A stretch of 64,000 nucleotides of DNA from Clostridiales bacterium (GCA_004558525.1 SFCQ01000014.1:86843-150842), one strand, 5' to 3'. Positions 7,716-16,580 are shown, counted from the stretch's first letter. The notes: generated by a model from the letters alone, not told the origin. Made by a program: numbers and translations.

Positions 7716-10457
7716 TTATGGGGCAATGCCGCCTATATCCACAAGCGTTTCAGGAGCCGCCGAATCCTGCTGGTTAAAGTAATATGTATATATCTCCTCC
7801 GCCGCGGAAACGCTCCATGCGCCCGCATAGCCTGAAGGTATGCATATTACTATAACAAGCTCAGCCTCGCCCTCTCGCGGGGTATAGGATACGAACCAGC
7901 TCGTGTTCTCTATATCTATTGAGTTTATACCTATCTGGGCCGAACCTGTTTTACCGGCTATCCTGTCAAGGTATTTTTCTCGAAATTCTTCCGAAAAACC
8001 TCCTGCGGCCGTACCGTGATCCTCCAACGACACAACGCCCTTCAATCCCTGCTTTACGGCGTCCCAAAGCGCATGCCATTCCGCGCTGCCGTCGCCTATC
8101 GTGGCATATACGTCCGCGTTTTTATCCTCAACAAGGTTGCCGTTCGTGTCAACTATTCTTTCTACTATGTTAGCATCATATACGGTGCCTTCGTTTGCAA
8201 GCGCGCACACATAGCGCGCAACGGCTATAGGCGTGACCAGCGTAACGCCCTGGCCAAAGCCCGCGCGTATGGTCTGCGTAGGCTTCCACTGTATCTCGTT
8301 GAGCAGGGTAACTATTTCGCTCGTCCAGTTCTGCGTTATGCTATAGCCTTCCGGTATACCAAGCTCGTCGCTTAGTATCTTTCGTATTTCAGGTCCCTTA
8401 CCGTCAAGGCCCTTGCCGTCTTGCAGCATCATCAGCCTTAATGCGCATGCTCTAATCGCGGCATCGTCAATTTCCATGCTGCGCCTTGTAACGTATTCCT
8501 TTAGCCTTTCCCTGATGCTGTTATATATAAGCACGGGAAGGCTGGTCTTCTGGCGGCTTATGCTAAGTTCGCCGTTATCGTCAAGCAGCTCGTTATCAAA
8601 AAGCACCTTCTGGCCGCCGCCTATGCCGGTCATTTCGCCTGTAAGCTCAATGTTGGTCTTTTTGTCAAGCCCGAACTTGCCTATCCATTCGTTGAGCTTA
8701 TCTATACCCATTCTGTTCGCTATCTCACAGAAATAATAGTTGCAGGAAAACGTTAACGCCTGAGTAAGATTTATGTTGGCATGGGCGCTGTGGTCACGGT
8801 AGCTCCAGCATCTTGGCGCGCCCTGCTTCTGCACTTTGATCTTACCGTCTTCATCTCTTGTATAGAAATAGTAGTAGCCGCCGTCATTATGGTCGTTTAT
8901 CAGCTCTTCTATGCCTACTACGCCCTCGCTGACGCCGGCTATACCCGTAGCCGGCTTGAATATAGAGCCGGGCGCGTTGCGCTCTGATATGGCCTTGTTT
9001 CTAAGAGGCGTCGTCTTGTCAGCCCCGTCTCCAAACAGGTAGTCGGCCTGCTCCGTCGTCAAGCCCTTCATGAACCAGTTCGGGTCAAACGAAGGATAGC
9101 TTGCCATTGCAAGCACCTCGCCGCTTCTCGGATCCATAACGACTATTGCTCCCGTGGCAGCAAGGTCTATGTCTTTGCCCTTATATTTCTGTTCCTTTTC
9201 CGACTTTTCGGCGTCATCAGCTATAAGCTCCTCTTCCTGCCTCCTCATTTTTGCTATAAGGTTTGCAAGCGCAGACTCACACTTTGCCTGAAGGTTAATT
9301 TCCACCGTCAGCATAACGTTGTCCCCGTCCTTCGCCGGTGTGGAGGAAAGCTCCCTTGTTATGCTCAGGTTCTTGTTTATTTCAACCTCTCTTGAGCCCT
9401 GACGCTGCTTCGTGGCGCCGGTCAGATAGGCCTCCATTGTGTACTCTACTCCGGAAACGCCTATATAATCGTCATTTGAATAAGCGAGCCCGCTCTTATC
9501 GGTCATTTTGACCTGATAATCGCCGTCGTCGCCCAGTATGTAGCCGCCGTTGTCATCCTTGAGATAATACTGCTTAAGCTCATCGCGCTTATAGCCCATC
9601 GATACGAGCTTTGAGGCGCTCACCGTATCGGCGCTTTTTGACAGGTACCCCAATATATGCGCCGCCGTTTCGCCCCTCGGGTAAACGCGCGTTGTGCTTT
9701 GCGCTATCTGCACGCCCACAAGCTCGTCCGAGCGTTCAACTATCTCGCTCACTACTTCCTGGCTCACGTTGTAGGCTATAGTCACCGGCTCATACGCCCT
9801 GTAGTTATTCAGCGCGACCTCCTGCCTTATCGATATTATCTTATTGGCCTGCTCAAATGAGAACTCCTCCGGTATGTACCAGTTTTTTCTGAGATAGTTA
9901 TATGAATATTCGGCAGTCGGCCACTTTTCCATATTCCATGTGGAAGGGTCCTTTGGCGTTTTGCCGTAGCCGTCCGGATCATTTATAGTGATGCCCATAG
10001 CCTCGCAGAAATTCTTGTAGCGTATACGCCTTACCCTTTCCTTGGCCTCGCTGCTTTCTACGCCGCTTATCCTCCAGTCAAAGGCTATACTGCCGTTTTC
10101 GTCAAGCACTATGTAGGAGGCGTCTATCGTGCTGCCTCCGCTTTTTTCTATTATGTCTATGGCCTTTATAAGCGATTCCGTATATATTGCGGAATCGTAC
10201 TTTGTGCGGTTGTCGGCATTTCTTAAAAACTCAACATTGTAGCAGGTTTCGCTGTAAGCAAGCACAACGCCGTTCCTATCCATTATCTTGCCGCGCTCGC
10301 CCTTTATGGCTATGGTCTGGGTGGAACGGTTGTCCGCGCTTTTTGCCCAGGCCTCGCCCTCTTTTATGGTAAGCGTGCCAAGCCGGTATATGAGCGCGCC
10401 CATCATTATTATCATTAAGACGCATATGATTATTAAACGCGATACCGGTTTTTTCAT
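7716..10457 (-). CDS. mrdA: Penicillin-binding protein 2, class B transpeptidase of the elongasome
   Basis: Cross-links peptidoglycan during rod elongation together with MreBCD and RodA. It has one N-terminal membrane helix (residues 7-25), a pedestal/dimerisation region, and a transpeptidase domain with SIFK (active-site Ser), SCN and KTGSAQ in order. At 913 residues it is longer than the usual 600-750; extra length is spread through the pedestal and an acidic-lysine segment around residues 390-420. The start follows a GGGAGG site and overlaps the mreD stop by 4 nt (ATGA). The gene order mreB-mreC-mreD-mrdA supports the assignment over a divisome PBP. Confidence 0.93.
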   Translation of the reverse strand: MKKPVSRLIIICVLMIIMMGALIYRLGTLTIKEGEAWAKSADNRSTQTIAIKGERGKIMDRNGVVLAYSETCYNVEFLRNADNRTKYDSAIYTESLIKAIDIIEKSGGSTIDASYIVLDENGSIAFDWRISGVESSEAKERVRRIRYKNFCEAMGITINDPDGYGKTPKDPSTWNMEKWPTAEYSYNYLRKNWYIPEEFSFEQANKIISIRQEVALNNYRAYEPVTIAYNVSQEVVSEIVERSDELVGVQIAQSTTRVYPRGETAAHILGYLSKSADTVSASKLVSMGYKRDELKQYYLKDDNGGYILGDDGDYQVKMTDKSGLAYSNDDYIGVSGVEYTMEAYLTGATKQRQGSREVEINKNLSITRELSSTPAKDGDNVMLTVEINLQAKCESALANLIAKMRRQEEELIADDAEKSEKEQKYKGKDIDLAATGAIVVMDPRSGEVLAMASYPSFDPNWFMKGLTTEQADYLFGDGADKTTPLRNKAISERNAPGSIFKPATGIAGVSEGVVGIEELINDHNDGGYYYFYTRDEDGKIKVQKQGAPRCWSYRDHSAHANINLTQALTFSCNYYFCEIANRMGIDKLNEWIGKFGLDKKTNIELTGEMTGIGGGQKVLFDNELLDDNGELSISRQKTSLPVLIYNSIRERLKEYVTRRSMEIDDAAIRACALRLMMLQDGKGLDGKGPEIRKILSDELGIPEGYSITQNWTSEIVTLLNEIQWKPTQTIRAGFGQGVTLVTPIAVARYVCALANEGTVYDANIVERIVDTNGNLVEDKNADVYATIGDGSAEWHALWDAVKQGLKGVVSLEDHGTAAGGFSEEFREKYLDRIAGKTGSAQIGINSIDIENTSWFVSYTPREGEAELVIVICIPSGYAGAWSVSAAEEIYTYYFNQQDSAAPETLVDIGGIAP

Positions 10458-10987
10458 TTAACGCCTCCCTGAGCATGGCTGTCATGCTCATATGTGCGTT
10501 CCACCTTAAGCTGGCTTGCAAGCGCCCGCCGCATTATGGCGTGAAACAGCATGCACACCGCCGCCGAAAGCAGTGCGCAGGGTATTATGTATGTTCCAAG
10601 CACGGCAAAAAAGCTGAACCTTGCGCCGGATAATGCCGAGACCACAGCCATAACACATTCCTTGAATATCGCCCCCGCCAAAGCCACGAGCGCAGGGATT
10701 ATTATATTGTCAGCATAGTATTTTTGATAGAATATCCCGCCTATCCAGCCTGCGAACATGTAGCCCATTGCGCTAAGGCCTATGCGCGGCGAAAAGAGTA
10801 TATCCGCAATAAGCCCTGTGCACAGGCCGATTATGGCTCCGCTCTTCATGCCGAGCAGCACCCCTAAAGAGGCCGCCATCGCCATAAGCACATCCGGCCT
10901 GATGCCGCTTATATTCACCTTTGCAAAAAACACCGAATCAAGATACAGCCCCACAGCCATTGCAACAACTATATACAACCTGCGCAT
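10454..10987 (-). CDS. mreD: Rod shape-determining membrane protein MreD
   Basis: 177-residue protein with about five membrane segments, the normal size for MreD, which sits in the membrane with MreC and helps couple MreB to wall synthesis. The sequence is poorly conserved across the family, but the N-terminal pattern with RPDVLMAMAASLG and the SPRIGLSAMGYMFAG stretch fits. A GGAGG site, formed by the last codons of mreC, lies 8 nt before the ATG. Position between mreC and the PBP2 gene makes the call firm. Confidence 0.9.
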   Translation of the reverse strand: MRRLYIVVAMAVGLYLDSVFFAKVNISGIRPDVLMAMAASLGVLLGMKSGAIIGLCTGLIADILFSPRIGLSAMGYMFAGWIGGIFYQKYYADNIIIPALVALAGAIFKECVMAVVSALSGARFSFFAVLGTYIIPCALLSAAVCMLFHAIMRRALASQLKVERTYEHDSHAQGGVK

Positions 10988-10990
10988 AGG

Positions 10991-11830
10991 CTATTCCTCC
11001 GCCGCTTTAGGCACAAGCACAAGCACCTCTTCAAGATGCCCAAAGTCCACCGCAGGCTCTATTATAGCATTTGACTGCGAGCCTTCGGCCGACCTTCTTG
11101 TTACCTCGGAAACGGTGCCTACCGTTATGGTCTTGGGGAATATGCTGCTCATGCCGCTTGTAACTATCTTATCCCCCGGCACAAGGTCAAAGCCTGAGGG
11201 CAGGAAATAAAGCTCAAGCTGGTTATCGCTCGTCGCGCTGAAGGAGCCCCTTACAACGCCTATATCCCTTGTGCGCTCCACCATAACGCTGACCTCGCTT
11301 GAAGGGTCGATTATAGCCGTGGCCTTGCTCCAGTTCGCGCCTACCTCTATCACCCTTCCGATAAGCCCTTCCGCACAAACAACAGGCATGTCCTTTTCTA
11401 TGCCCTTGTTGCGCCCCGCGTTTATGGTAAAGGTTTCAAACCAAACCCCCTGGCTGTTGCCTGTTACAACGGCTGTAACGTATTCATAGTTTTCAAGCGT
11501 TTCAACATAGTTCAAAAGCTTTTTGAGCCGTTCATTCTCAGCCTTTAGCTTGGCGTTTTCATCGGCAGCCTGCTCAAGCTGGGCCATGCGCACCTGAAGC
11601 TGCTCAAGCTCCTTGTCGGCGTCGCTCGTTTTGAACACCTTCTGCACGAAGCTGATTATGCCGTTTGACGCTTTTGCCGCAAAGCTCTGCACAGGCTGTA
11701 TTACTGAGCCCAAGGTACTTTCTATCCAGGATACCGACCTGTCCGCGGAGGTTACAAAAGCCAATATGCCCAAAAGCAGTATAGCTATGAGCATAATGAT
11801 AAGCGGCTTGTTTTTAAGTATTCCGCGCAT
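10991..11830 (-). CDS. mreC: Rod shape-determining protein MreC
   Basis: 279 residues: a short cytoplasmic start, one membrane helix (about residues 9-27), a coiled coil near residues 70-105 (heptads around ELEQLQVRMAQLEQAADENAKLKAENERL-type repeats), then the beta-barrel domain with VVTGNSQGVWFETFTINAG and SGMSSIFPKTITVGTV. It bridges cytoplasmic MreB and periplasmic-side PBP2. It has its own promoter in the mreB-mreC gap, so mreCD-mrdA can be transcribed apart from mreB. Confidence 0.94.
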   Translation of the reverse strand: MRGILKNKPLIIMLIAILLLGILAFVTSADRSVSWIESTLGSVIQPVQSFAAKASNGIISFVQKVFKTSDADKELEQLQVRMAQLEQAADENAKLKAENERLKKLLNYVETLENYEYVTAVVTGNSQGVWFETFTINAGRNKGIEKDMPVVCAEGLIGRVIEVGANWSKATAIIDPSSEVSVMVERTRDIGVVRGSFSATSDNQLELYFLPSGFDLVPGDKIVTSGMSSIFPKTITVGTVSEVTRRSAEGSQSNAIIEPAVDFGHLEEVLVLVPKAAEE

Positions 11831-11869
11831 GCCGGCGTCCTTTCTATAATAATATCCTTTAACGTGTTT

Positions 11870-11898
11870 ATTATAATAGTTTGCAGCCGCACGCGCAA
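11870..11898 (-). promoter_or_regulatory. Sigma-A promoter upstream of mreC
   Basis: On the minus strand TTGCGC (11893-11898) and a perfect TATAAT (11870-11875) are 17 bp apart, about 40 nt upstream of the mreC start. Confidence 0.65.
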
Positions 11899-11944
11899 GG
11901 CATTAGCACAAAACGTCACACTAAGTTAAATTAAATAAACAGTA

Positions 11945-12976
11945 TCAGGCGTATACAGGCGATTCAAAGCTATCTGCGTCTTCGCTCAGCTTAAGCGCGC
12001 CAAGCGCCACGCAGTACATGGGATCCTCGGCAACGGTTACCCTAAGCCCCGTTTCATGCGCTATAAGCTTGTCAAGCCCCCTCAGCATGCTTCCGCCGCC
12101 GGTAAGCACTATGCCTGATTCTATTAGGTCCGCAGAAAGCTCCGGCGGTGTCTCCGAAAGCGTTTTTATAACGGCCTCTGTTATTTTTCTTACAGTAGGC
12201 GCTATCGCGTGGCTTATCTCGCCCGAATTGAGCGTTACCGTTTCCGGAAGGCCGGTCTTTATGCTCCTGCCCCTGCACTGCATGCGCTCTGTTCCGCCTA
12301 TGAGCGCCGCGCCGAGCTTGAGCTTAACGTTTTCGGCCGTCTTTTCGCCTATTCTTACAGAATACTGCGCCGCAACATACTCAACTATGGCTTCATCTAT
12401 GTTTCTGCCGCCCGTGCGCACGCTCGTTTGCGCCGCAATGCCGCCAAAGCTTATCACAGCCGCGTCGGATGTGCCGCCGCCTATGTCCACTACCATGCTG
12501 CCTACAGGCGCAAACACGTCTATTCCGGCTCCGGCCGCCGCGGCTATAGGCTCCTCAAGCACAAGCGCTTCCCTTGCGCCGCATGCCCTTACGGCCTCGC
12601 TCAAAGCCCTTCTTTCAAGCATAGTGGCGCACATGGGCAGGCATATCGTCAGGCTCGCTCCGGCGGCGCCCCTCCTTCTGCCAAAGGCCTTTATAAAAAA
12701 GTCCGTCATCATATCGCTCACGGCGTTTATGTCGGCAATAACGCCCTCCTTCATCGGGTAAATTATGTTTACGCCGCCAGGAGTGCGCCCATGCAGCATT
12801 ACCGCGTCCTCTCCGCTGGCTATTATTCCTTCGGCTTTTTCCTTTTCGCTGTATACGGCGGCAGCCGTTGGCTCATTAAGCGCTATCCCCTTGCCCTGTA
12901 TTGCCACAACAGTGTTTACTGTGCCAAGATCCATGGCGGCTGCTCTTGAAAAAAGCCCGCTTTTTGCAAACAGCAT
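11945..12976 (-). CDS. mreB: Rod shape-determining actin homologue MreB/Mbl
   Basis: 343-residue bacterial actin that forms membrane-bound filaments guiding elongasome movement. Phosphate-binding loops are visible as MDLGTVNTVVAIQGKG near the N-terminus and MVVDIGGGTSDAAVISFGG in the middle; the adenosine motif is GIVLTGGGSMLRGLD. The N-terminal MLFAKSGLFSRAAAMDLGT offers a short amphipathic membrane anchor. The start follows an AGGAGGGG site. It is somewhat divergent from canonical MreB (for example extra Ala-rich loops), so it could be a paralogue such as Mbl or MreBH; location upstream of mreC favours MreB. Confidence 0.92.
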   Translation of the reverse strand: MLFAKSGLFSRAAAMDLGTVNTVVAIQGKGIALNEPTAAAVYSEKEKAEGIIASGEDAVMLHGRTPGGVNIIYPMKEGVIADINAVSDMMTDFFIKAFGRRRGAAGASLTICLPMCATMLERRALSEAVRACGAREALVLEEPIAAAAGAGIDVFAPVGSMVVDIGGGTSDAAVISFGGIAAQTSVRTGGRNIDEAIVEYVAAQYSVRIGEKTAENVKLKLGAALIGGTERMQCRGRSIKTGLPETVTLNSGEISHAIAPTVRKITEAVIKTLSETPPELSADLIESGIVLTGGGSMLRGLDKLIAHETGLRVTVAEDPMYCVALGALKLSEDADSFESPVYA

Positions 12977-13066
12977 ATTATCCCCTCCTGTTTTCCCTTT
13001 TATGGATTTATGGGAAGGATTATTGCCTTAAGCGGACAGGTTTATACAATACTTATTTTGCGGTAT

Positions 13067-13834
13067 TTATTTATTCATATCATCCGCAAAGGCTATGCTT
13101 TTTGCGCTAAGCTCCGCCCATGCCGGCCTGAAGCCCGCGCGTATGGCATTCCTTGCGCTTTTTATGTTAGACCACGCGCAGCAGTAGAAAGGCACCCTGC
13201 CCCTTTCTATTATCTCAAGCGCGAGCCTTGAGGTAAGCGCGCTGGCTATGCCCATTCTTCTATACTGCGGCAAAACGTCCACGCCTATCTGCCACATATC
13301 AAGGCAATCCGCGCTGCTTCCGGCAAGGCCCACAAGTTCCCCATTATCGTATGCGCCCACGCCAAGCACGTCAAGGTGCTTTCTCTTTTCGCACAGCGCG
13401 TTGCTCCATTGCGGAAGATAAAGCGCTTTGAAATCCTCCGGCCCAAGTATGCGCATCTCGTACGGACATTCTATACGCTCCGCTCTGTTTATATCAAAAA
13501 GCCAGTATTCCGCCATAAAGCATGCCGTCATGCCGCGCATGTTCAGCGCACGCTGGAGCACGAGCATATTCGGCGTCTCAAAGCAATGCTCCGGGGCGTA
13601 CTTTGTAATATATGCCTCCACATCATGCTTTATCTCCTCATCAACGGAGGCTACAACGTTGCTGCCGTAGCTGACAAGCTGGCAGTAGAACGGCAGCTCA
13701 AGATACTTTCTGGCATTTTCGTTGGCTTTTGATATCACCGCCTTTGGCTTTGACGAGGTAAAATCGCCGGCGTCGCAGCCAAGGTCTATCGCGGATTGCC
13801 GCATGGCTGTTTCAAGCATATACTCGTTTGTCAT
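13067..13834 (-). CDS. GNAT-family N-acetyltransferase
   Basis: 255 residues from the ATG at 13834, chosen because GGAGG lies 6 nt before it; a TTG six codons upstream has no spacing for that site. The GNAT fold is in the C-terminal half, with the acetyl-CoA loop in VLPQYRRMGIASALTSRL (R-x-x-G-x-A) and a following GRVPFYCCAWSNIKSARNAIRAGF segment, a frequent end of the fold. The N-terminal ~125 residues are unassigned. Substrate unknown. It lies between mreB and the ABC importer genes with no evident link to either. Confidence 0.8.
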   Translation of the reverse strand: MTNEYMLETAMRQSAIDLGCDAGDFTSSKPKAVISKANENARKYLELPFYCQLVSYGSNVVASVDEEIKHDVEAYITKYAPEHCFETPNMLVLQRALNMRGMTACFMAEYWLFDINRAERIECPYEMRILGPEDFKALYLPQWSNALCEKRKHLDVLGVGAYDNGELVGLAGSSADCLDMWQIGVDVLPQYRRMGIASALTSRLALEIIERGRVPFYCCAWSNIKSARNAIRAGFRPAWAELSAKSIAFADDMNK

Positions 13835-13894
13835 ATGCGCCTCCAAGCTCAATGTAAGGCTTATGATAGCACATATTTTCAGCTCTTAGCAACA

Positions 13895-14725
13895 TCAGCC
13901 TATGTGCGAGCGCCACCTCACGAGCCGTTTTTCCGTATATGCCACAGCGTAATACATAAGCGCCGCAAGCACGCACAGCACAGCTATGCTGGCCATAACA
14001 AGGTCAAGCTTGAACACCTGGCCACCGTACACTATAAGATAGCCAAGTCCGGCCTTTGATACCAGGTATTCGCCAACTATCACGCCTACCCAGCTCATGC
14101 CTACGCTTATTTTGAGCGCATTCATAATAGTCGGTAAAGAGGCCGGAAACACCACGATGGTGAATATTTGCAGCTTGCTTGCGCCGAGCGTCTTCATCAA
14201 AAGCTGCTTTTCACCGGTTATTTCATTGAATCCGGCAAGCACGGTCATTATGGTGACAACAAGCGATATCAAAAGCGCCATGACCACTATGCTCGTTATG
14301 CCGGCGCCGAACCACACTATTAGTATTGGCCCAAGGGCTATCTTTGGCAGCGCGTTAAGCACAACAAGGTAAGGGTCAAGAATATCGCACAGCGTTGGGC
14401 TCCACCACAGCCCTATTGCTATCAGCGTTCCTGCGGCCGTGCCTAAAAAAAAGCCCAGTACGGTCTCATAAAGCGTTATGCCGATATGCGTAAACAGTTC
14501 TCCGCCGGAGTAAAGCCTGAACACGGTCTGTGCCACGCGCACAGGAGAACTGCCTATAAACGGGTCTATCATGCCGACCCTTGCAAATATCTCCCAAAGC
14601 GATATAAGCGCAACGAGCAGCGCCCAGCGCGACAGCGTCACGAGGCGCTTTTTGCGTATAAGGCGCGCAACATACGCCCTATGCTCCTGCGAAAAGCCGT
14701 ATTGTGCGGCACTATGTTTCGTCAT
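13895..14725 (-). CDS. ABC transporter permease, SsuC/TauC/ThiX type
   Basis: 276 residues with about six membrane helices and the permease EAA-like loop in EKQLLMKTLGASKLQIFTIV followed by FPASLPTIMNALK. It belongs to the group that imports sulfonates, taurine, nitrate or thiamine precursors. The chosen ATG at 14725 has a GGAGGGAG site; its first codons overlap the end of the ATPase gene by 14 nt. No substrate-binding protein is encoded nearby, so the substrate is open. With the ATPase gene it forms a two-gene unit read from 15467. Confidence 0.88.
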   Translation of the reverse strand: MTKHSAAQYGFSQEHRAYVARLIRKKRLVTLSRWALLVALISLWEIFARVGMIDPFIGSSPVRVAQTVFRLYSGGELFTHIGITLYETVLGFFLGTAAGTLIAIGLWWSPTLCDILDPYLVVLNALPKIALGPILIVWFGAGITSIVVMALLISLVVTIMTVLAGFNEITGEKQLLMKTLGASKLQIFTIVVFPASLPTIMNALKISVGMSWVGVIVGEYLVSKAGLGYLIVYGGQVFKLDLVMASIAVLCVLAALMYYAVAYTEKRLVRWRSHIG

Positions 14726-15467
14726 GGTCAAGCTCCCTCCATATAGCGTTGAAATAATACTTGAACGATTCCGCGTTGCGCCGCTGTATGGGCTTTTGCT
14801 CATCTATATCTATTATATGCTCCGCCTTTATGCGCGTTGGGCGCGAGGAAAACACAAGCACCCTGTCGCCCATGGATACGGCCTCAGATATATCGTGGGT
14901 AACGAGTATTACCGTTTTCCCCTCTTCCTTTAATATAGAATGGATCTCGTCTCCAAGCCTTAAGCGCGTTTGGAAATCAAGCGCGGAAAACGGCTCGTCT
15001 AAAAGCAGCAATTCGGGCTTTGTGGCAAGCGTCCTTATAAGCGCCACCTTTTGGCGCATGCCGCCGGAAAGCTGACCCGGATAGCGCGCGCTGAACTCCC
15101 CTAATCCATATCTTACAAGCAGGCCAAGCGCATATGCGCGCGTTTCGTTGTTAATGCTCCTCTGCACCTCCAGCCCGAGAAGCACGTTGCCTTCCACCGT
15201 GCGCCAATCCAGCAGATGATCCTGCTGCAGCATGTATCCCGGCCTGCCGCAGTTGAGGCTCAGCCTGCCTCCGCTCGGTTTGGTTATGCCCGCAACAAGG
15301 CTGAGCACGCTCGTCTTTCCGCAGCCGGACGGGCCGACTATGGATACGAACTCACCCTTTTTAACACTGAAGCTGAGGTTGGATATAGCTGCGGTTTCGC
15401 CCTGCGCATCGTGATAATTAAGGCTTACGCCGTCAAATTCAACTATAAGATCATTATTGCCGTTCAT
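14712..15467 (-). CDS. ABC transporter ATP-binding protein, SsuB/TauB type
   Basis: 251-residue ATPase energising the permease at 13895. Walker A is GPSGCGKTSVL, the signature is QLSGGMRQKVALIR, Walker B is LLLLDEPFSALD, and the switch His is in VILVTHDISEAV. The ATG at 15467 follows GGAGG by five bases. Upstream in-frame codons reach further but lack a ribosome site. The pair could serve aliphatic sulfonates, nitrate or pyrimidine precursors of thiamine; no riboswitch is visible in the short upstream region that would decide this. Confidence 0.9.
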   Translation of the reverse strand: MNGNNDLIVEFDGVSLNYHDAQGETAAISNLSFSVKKGEFVSIVGPSGCGKTSVLSLVAGITKPSGGRLSLNCGRPGYMLQQDHLLDWRTVEGNVLLGLEVQRSINNETRAYALGLLVRYGLGEFSARYPGQLSGGMRQKVALIRTLATKPELLLLDEPFSALDFQTRLRLGDEIHSILKEEGKTVILVTHDISEAVSMGDRVLVFSSRPTRIKAEHIIDIDEQKPIQRRNAESFKYYFNAIWRELDHDET

Positions 15468-15579
15468 ACTGGCCTCCATATCGTTATACCACACAATATT
15501 CTGTAACTTCATCTGTGGTGACGGCGGCAACAAAGGTATGCATGGCGCGTATTATGGTATATAAGAAGGGGGGATTTCC

Positions 15580-15765
15580 ATGCTGCAAAGAAGGCCTGCC
15601 ACGGTATTTGTGCGCAAGCGCTGCGTAAAGCGCAAGACCATACGCTCGGCATTATTATTTATAATAATACTGATAGTGCTTTTATGCTGCGAGGTAAGCT
15701 TTTTGCTTGCGCTGCTGCTCAGCGGCGCGGCGGTGATAACCATACGCATACTTGTGCTGCCATAG
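15580..15765 (+). CDS. Small basic membrane protein, unknown
   Basis: 61 residues: about 22 strongly basic residues (many Arg/Lys), then a nearly continuous hydrophobic stretch (residues 23-60) long enough for one bent or two short membrane helices. A GGGGGG run sits 6-11 nt before the ATG. It is divergent from the ABC importer genes. I do not recognise it. An overlapping minus-strand frame of similar length lacks a ribosome site, so this strand is the better choice, but it could be a chance frame. Confidence 0.45.
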   Translation: MLQRRPATVFVRKRCVKRKTIRSALLFIIILIVLLCCEVSFLLALLLSGAAVITIRILVLP

Positions 15766-15798
15766 CTATTTAATTAGCTTTGACGTCCATTCTTTCGC

Positions 15799-15927
15799 TT
15801 ATTTGGCACAGTACGTCCCCTCCGTCATTGCGTCGTATACAATGCTATCAAGCCGTCTCAGCTCTGCTCTGTACGCGCTTTTTCCCTTTTCGGTTATCCT
15901 GTATGTTCTTTTGCGGCCCTCTATATG
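15799..15927 (-). pseudogene. Remnant of a PadR-family transcriptional regulator (C-terminal piece)
   Basis: A 42-codon frame read from 15927 to the TAA at 15799-15801 contains EGRKRTYRITEKGKSAYR, the wing strand and following helix of PadR-type winged-helix repressors. The DNA-recognition helices and the start are missing: a stop codon lies directly upstream (15928-15930), followed by a terminator hairpin and repeat element copy B. The piece has no ribosome site and is best read as the tail of a gene destroyed at this junction. Confidence 0.7.
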
Positions 15928-15935
15928 TCAACTTG

Positions 15936-15962
15936 CAATAAAAAGCCGCATTAAGGTGCGGC
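15936..15962 (-). terminator. Terminator downstream of the rdgB-yfcE operon
   Basis: On the minus strand GCCGCA and TGCGGC pair around a 6-nt loop and run into TTTTTATT. It lies between repeat copy B and the PadR remnant. Confidence 0.7.
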
Positions 15963-15968
15963 ACAGCC

Positions 15969-16156
15969 TGTCGATAAACCCTGGGGTTGTTAAGGGGCGG
16001 CTGCCCCTTAAGCTTTATTCCGGCTCTGACGGCATGCACGTCAGAACGGATAAAAACCTTCAGGTTTTCGTACCTTGCGGGTTTTGCCGCCCGGGAGCTA
16101 ATGCGAGAGGCAAAACCCGTGAAAACTCGAAAAAGTGGCGTTCAGCCACTTATCGA
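15969..16156 (+). repeat. Dispersed modular palindromic element, copy B
   Basis: Same orientation and internal palindromes as copy A, beginning TGTCGATAA at 15969. The far end is degenerate: the last stem reads GTGGC...GCCACTTATCGA and the terminal ACA is gone. The final part (16098-16150) is also the coding sequence for the last residues of the YfcE-type phosphoesterase on the minus strand. Confidence 0.85.
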
Positions 16157-16580
16157 GCCTTGCAAAGCTTTTTGCGCGGCCGTTCCTCGGCGCCGACGGG
16201 CTGCCCGGGCATATCAGCTGCACGCCGGCCATGTATTCTATTTCAGACACATGGGTATGCCCGTATAAAGCGGCGCAGCAGCCAAGCTCCTGAGCCCTCA
16301 GCGCGAGCCTGAGTCTATCATAGCTTACGGCAAACGTATGCCCGTGCGCGATAAGCAGCTTTGCTCCGGCCAGGTTAATCGCCATTTCCGCCGGTATGTC
16401 GCCCGCATCGCAATTTCCCTTCACTCTGTACGCCGGCTTGTTTGATTCCATTTCAAGCCAGTCCGCTTCCCTTTGCCCGTCGCCAAGGAAAATCCACGCT
16501 TCCGCTTCCTCAAGCTTCCTGTATGCCTGCTCAGCCGCGAACACATCGCCGTGGGTATCGCTCAATACTCCAACTATCAT
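16098..16580 (-). CDS. YfcE/MJ0936-type metallophosphoesterase with repeat-derived C-terminus
   Basis: 160-residue single-domain phosphodiesterase. Metal-binding motifs appear in order: SDTHGD, FLGDGQREAD, VKGNCDA, IAHGHTF and YGHTHVSE. Relatives hydrolyse small phosphodiesters in the cytoplasm with Mn2+ or similar metals. The start overlaps the rdgB stop by 4 nt (ATGA), a common pairing in Firmicutes. The last ~17 residues (KWLNATFSSF and on) and the TAG stop are encoded by repeat copy B, so the original C-terminus has been replaced. The core fold should be intact. Confidence 0.88.
   Translation of the reverse strand: MIVGVLSDTHGDVFAAEQAYRKLEEAEAWIFLGDGQREADWLEMESNKPAYRVKGNCDAGDIPAEMAINLAGAKLLIAHGHTFAVSYDRLRLALRAQELGCCAALYGHTHVSEIEYMAGVQLICPGSPSAPRNGRAKSFARLDKWLNATFSSFHGFCLSH

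Noticed and set aside
15752..16312. 186-residue frame running through repeat copy B
   Set aside because: Crosses the repeat and the phosphoesterase gene, with no ribosome site; repeat copies A, C and D do not keep such a frame.
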